Virus record (IMG/VR): IMGVR_UViG_3300035698_017446
Coordinates: 1-26,562 of that record
Strand: one strand, 5' to 3'
Length of the DNA stretch: 26,562 nucleotides
DNA from: a virus
Made by a program: the position numbers and the translations under genes. Under the pieces are notes generated by a model. It was not told the DNA's origin and searched no databases. It saw nothing but the letters and a program-made list of their open reading frames with translations. This document shows, one piece after another, positions 25,084-26,562 of the stretch; position 1 is the first letter of the stretch; each line of letters begins with the position of its first letter.

Positions 25084-25434
25084 TTATCCTATTACGTTTA
25101 AAATTTTTTCCCATGTTTCATCTGAATATAGTAATACAGTATTTAAACCATTACGTTTTTCTACTATAAGAAAACCTTTTTCATTTACATACATACAACT
25201 AATATCTTCTCTTAAATTTTTCATTTTAAATACAAATTTTTTAAATTCATATTTAGGTTTAGGTAATTCTTTAAGATAATAATCTTCTGTAGCTTTTTCG
25301 TTTTCTGCTTGAATTTTAGCTATTTCTTCAGTATTTGTTACTAGTACTACTTTAGCTTCTAATGCATCCATAACTCTATTTAGTGGTTTAACTTTTATTT
25401 CATTGTTTAACAATATTGAACTTTTCATTTTCAA
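25084..25434 (-). CDS. Small hypothetical protein, first gene of the accessory operon (116 aa)
   Basis: I do not recognise this protein. The N-terminal 60 residues are helical and charged. The C-terminal 50 alternate basic strands with YVNEKGFLIVEKRNG and end in a short helix (DETWEKILNVIG). Two in-frame ATGs stand at the start (MKMKS); the first, at 25434-25432, is chosen, but the second is equally possible. It follows a 112-base non-coding leader with a promoter-like element and a hairpin, so it probably opens the transcript that ends at 23486-23517. Confidence 0.6.
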   Translation of the reverse strand: MKMKSSILLNNEIKVKPLNRVMDALEAKVVLVTNTEEIAKIQAENEKATEDYYLKELPKPKYEFKKFVFKMKNLREDISCMYVNEKGFLIVEKRNGLNTVLLYSDETWEKILNVIG

Positions 25435-25460
25435 ATATCGGAAATAATGCTTTAAAATGC

Positions 25461-25481
25461 AAAAGAAAAGGCTTTTCTTTT
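25461..25481. other. A/T-rich hairpin in the leader of the accessory operon
   Basis: Nine perfectly paired bases (AAAAGAAAA at 25461-25469 with TTTTCTTTT at 25473-25481) surround a 3-base turn. The stem is weak and no T tract follows on the minus strand. It may be a partial terminator for the upstream genes or a leader hairpin for the downstream one. Confidence 0.35.
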
Positions 25482-25503
25482 TAATTTAGTTAAAAAAATT
25501 TTG

Positions 25504-25511
25504 CAAATATA
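25504..25511 (-). promoter_or_regulatory. Candidate Bacteroidota-type -7 promoter box
   Basis: On the minus strand the sequence reads TATATTTG, a full match to the TAnnTTTG box used by the Bacteroidota primary sigma factor. It lies about 70 bases before the first ATG of the accessory operon. A clear TTTG box at the expected -33 distance was not found, so the call is tentative. Confidence 0.3.
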
Positions 25512-25617
25512 AATATAAAAAAGACCTAGAGAAAGAAGAACCGAATTTAATTTTTATTATTAAATTTATCTCTTTCTTTATGGTTATTACATTCATTATC
25601 TTCTTTTATTTTTTCTA

Positions 25618-25630
25618 TTATTTTTTTAAA
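25618..25630 (-). promoter_or_regulatory. Candidate -1 ribosomal frameshift (slippery) site
   Basis: The minus strand reads T-TTA-AAA at 25630-25624 in the zero frame. This matches the X-XXY-YYZ heptamer for -1 slippage and is followed by one AAA codon and the TAA stop. The seven-A run would also allow transcriptional slippage. No downstream pseudoknot was recognised by eye. Confidence 0.35.
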
Positions 25631-25812
25631 GTTTTATTAAATCTATTAATTAATTCTCCTACAAGAAGATCATAATCTTCATTTGGTCTTGCTGGAATAT
25701 GTCTAGCAGGTACTTTTTGATTTTCCATCATAGTATCTGTTATACTGTCCACTTTTTCTAATAATTTTTTATCTGATAAAGTGCATAATTCAAAATTTAC
25801 TAATGCATTCAT
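25618..25812 (-). CDS. Small hypothetical protein (64 aa), with possible -1 frameshift extension
   Basis: This is a helical, charged protein beginning MNALVNFELC, with no recognised family. I place the start at the ATG 25812-25810, which forms a 4-base ATGA overlap with the upstream stop like several other pairs here. A GTG three codons earlier is possible but less likely. The zero-frame ends TLKK-TAA at 25618. Just before this stop lies T-TTA-AAA-AAA, a shift-prone run. The -1 frame stays open to a TAA at 25547 and would add 24 highly charged residues (IIEKIKEDNEC...), giving about 88 in all. That extension has no start codon of its own, so it is either reached by slippage, the result of one missing A in the assembly, or not used. 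Confidence 0.6.
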   Translation of the reverse strand: MNALVNFELCTLSDKKLLEKVDSITDTMMENQKVPARHIPARPNEDYDLLVGELINRFNKTLKK

Positions 25813-26396
25813 AATTCCCACTCATTTAATAAACAATATGTTATAACTTCTTGATCTACAGTTTTAAATAAAAAATCATTCCATTGTGCGCCATTATTAA
25901 GAACTTGACAAGCTGTTGACCATCCATTAATGTGCTCTTTAAATTCATCAGCATTTCCCGTTTTTACATCATGTATATGTGCATGTATAATATGATCATT
26001 AATTACTTCGCCTAATTCTTCTACTTTTTCATTTTTATTATTATCTCTATAATAAGGCCAAGCTTTATTTTGTCTATAAACTAATCTACCTTTAGATTGT
26101 CCTCTTTTATGAGAATCATATACTATTCTATCAGCTTCTAATACAGCTACACCATCTTTGTTATAAGTATTAAATTTTTTTAAACCTCTAGAACCTGTGT
26201 TAGTAGTGCCATGATATTGTCCTATATATCTAGTTTCTAAAAACAAATAAAAAGTATCATCAAATTTATTATAAGCATCTTCATCGCTTCTGACACCTAT
26301 TAACCAATAATCTTCAGGTAGTTGTTTAAATCCTTTTGCATTACTAATTACTCTATTAATCAATTGTCCACTTGTATATGGTTTTACATTTTTCAT
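25809..26396 (-). CDS. His/Cys phage protein, possible L,D-transpeptidase (YkuD)-like lysis or wall enzyme (195 aa)
   Basis: The order of blocks matches a phage family I recall: FDDTFYLFLETR (45-56), GTTN (63-66), DGVAVLEADRIV (81-92), YYRDNNKN (115-122), HAHIHD (138-143) and GWSTACQV (158-165). The last two resemble the His and the Ser/Thr-x-x-Cys of cysteine peptidoglycan enzymes of the YkuD/L,D-transpeptidase kind, where His and Cys are catalytic; the likely nucleophile is C163. There is no signal peptide or membrane segment, so export would need a holin or similar factor. The start overlaps the upstream TGA (ATGA), and the gene ends in an ATGA overlap with the next. It may be an endolysin or a wall-modifying protein. 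The enzymatic role is inferred from motif layout only. Confidence 0.6.
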   Translation of the reverse strand: MKNVKPYTSGQLINRVISNAKGFKQLPEDYWLIGVRSDEDAYNKFDDTFYLFLETRYIGQYHGTTNTGSRGLKKFNTYNKDGVAVLEADRIVYDSHKRGQSKGRLVYRQNKAWPYYRDNNKNEKVEELGEVINDHIIHAHIHDVKTGNADEFKEHINGWSTACQVLNNGAQWNDFLFKTVDQEVITYCLLNEWEL

Positions 26397-26562
26397 GTTA
26401 TTATGTTTAATTGTTTTAATAATACTTTTAACTCAGATTTATTTTTTACTGTACCTACAAATAAAATACTTGTTAATCTATTTTTTACATGATAAATAAA
26501 TATTTTATGCTCATTATTGAACTCAAAAAAATAATGTTTAAAGGTATAAGTATCGTATTCTA
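26393..26562 (-). CDS. C-terminal part of an unknown gene (55 aa visible, N-terminus beyond right edge)
   Basis: A minus-strand frame is open from the right edge to a TGA at 26395-26393, which overlaps the ATG of the His/Cys protein by 4 bases (ATGA). The visible residues start EYDTYTFKHYFFEFNNEHK and end KVLLKQLNIIT, with alternating strands and a final helix. The composition is like the neighbouring small proteins. No function can be assigned. The matched ATGA junction is the best sign that it is a true gene. Confidence 0.65.
   Translation of the reverse strand, partial: EYDTYTFKHYFFEFNNEHKIFIYHVKNRLTSILFVGTVKNKSELKVLLKQLNIIT

Noticed and set aside
25486-25596. Short frame beginning at the ATG 25596-25594 on the minus strand (36 codons)
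   Set aside because: The product is low-complexity and overlaps the more gene-like -1 frame; it has no junction to its neighbours.
25810-25821. GTG start for the small protein at 25821
   Set aside because: The ATG at 25812 forms an ATGA overlap with the upstream stop, as at four other junctions here, and is the more likely start.
1-26562. Alternative genetic code within this window
   Set aside because: All expected virion and terminase proteins are full length under the standard code, with no in-frame TAG or TGA splitting a recognisable domain.
1-26562. tRNA genes, CRISPR arrays, transposons, integrase or attachment sites
   Set aside because: No cloverleaf-like segment, spaced repeat array, terminal inverted repeat or recombinase motif was seen by eye in the short intergenic gaps.

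Overview
This window is part of the late (virion and packaging) gene block of a tailed, podovirus-like bacteriophage. The block best fits the crAss-like phages (order Crassvirales), which infect gut Bacteroidales. The evidence is the co-linear set of a large terminase, an IHF/HU-like protein directly before it, a portal of about 800 residues, a coiled-coil scaffold-like protein and an HK97-type capsid protein of about 485 residues. After these come four small ring/tail-stabilisation-type proteins, a 1256-residue tail 'muzzle'/stabilisation-type protein and several large cargo/ejection-type proteins. The DNA is very A+T rich. Starts lack Shine-Dalgarno sequences and sit in A-rich leaders, as expected for Bacteroidota hosts. 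These family assignments come from recall of protein signatures, not from a search.

All supported genes lie on the minus strand, so transcription runs from high to low coordinates. From right to left: (1) 26562-25547 holds the end of an unknown gene, a His/Cys protein that may be an L,D-transpeptidase-like lysis enzyme, and a small protein whose 3' end carries a candidate -1 frameshift site. (2) 25546-23492 is an accessory operon of six small genes (25434-23557) with a leader upstream and a hairpin terminator at its end. It includes a probable GroES-like co-chaperonin and a zinc-ribbon-like protein. (3) 23467-19526 is the packaging block: an unknown gene, a winged-helix protein, a helical protein, an IHF-like protein and TerL. 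(4) 19517-14020 is the head block: portal, a small partner gene, a scaffold candidate and the major capsid protein, closed by a terminator. (5) 13949-9278 holds connector/ring proteins and one abundant-looking virion protein with its own terminator. (6) 9278-1 holds the muzzle-type protein and three cargo/ejection-type proteins. The last of these runs off the left edge.

The genes are packed with 1-base (TAATG), 4-base (ATGA) or up to 14-base overlaps. The only longer gaps are 16704-16812, 25435-25546, and the short gaps that hold terminators. No tRNA, CRISPR array, transposon, integrase or plus-strand gene was found. Points for a second look are the GroES-like gene, the T-TTA-AAA frameshift candidate, a nested palindrome cluster before the scaffold/capsid genes, internal terminators that punctuate the late operon, and the complete absence of TAG stops.
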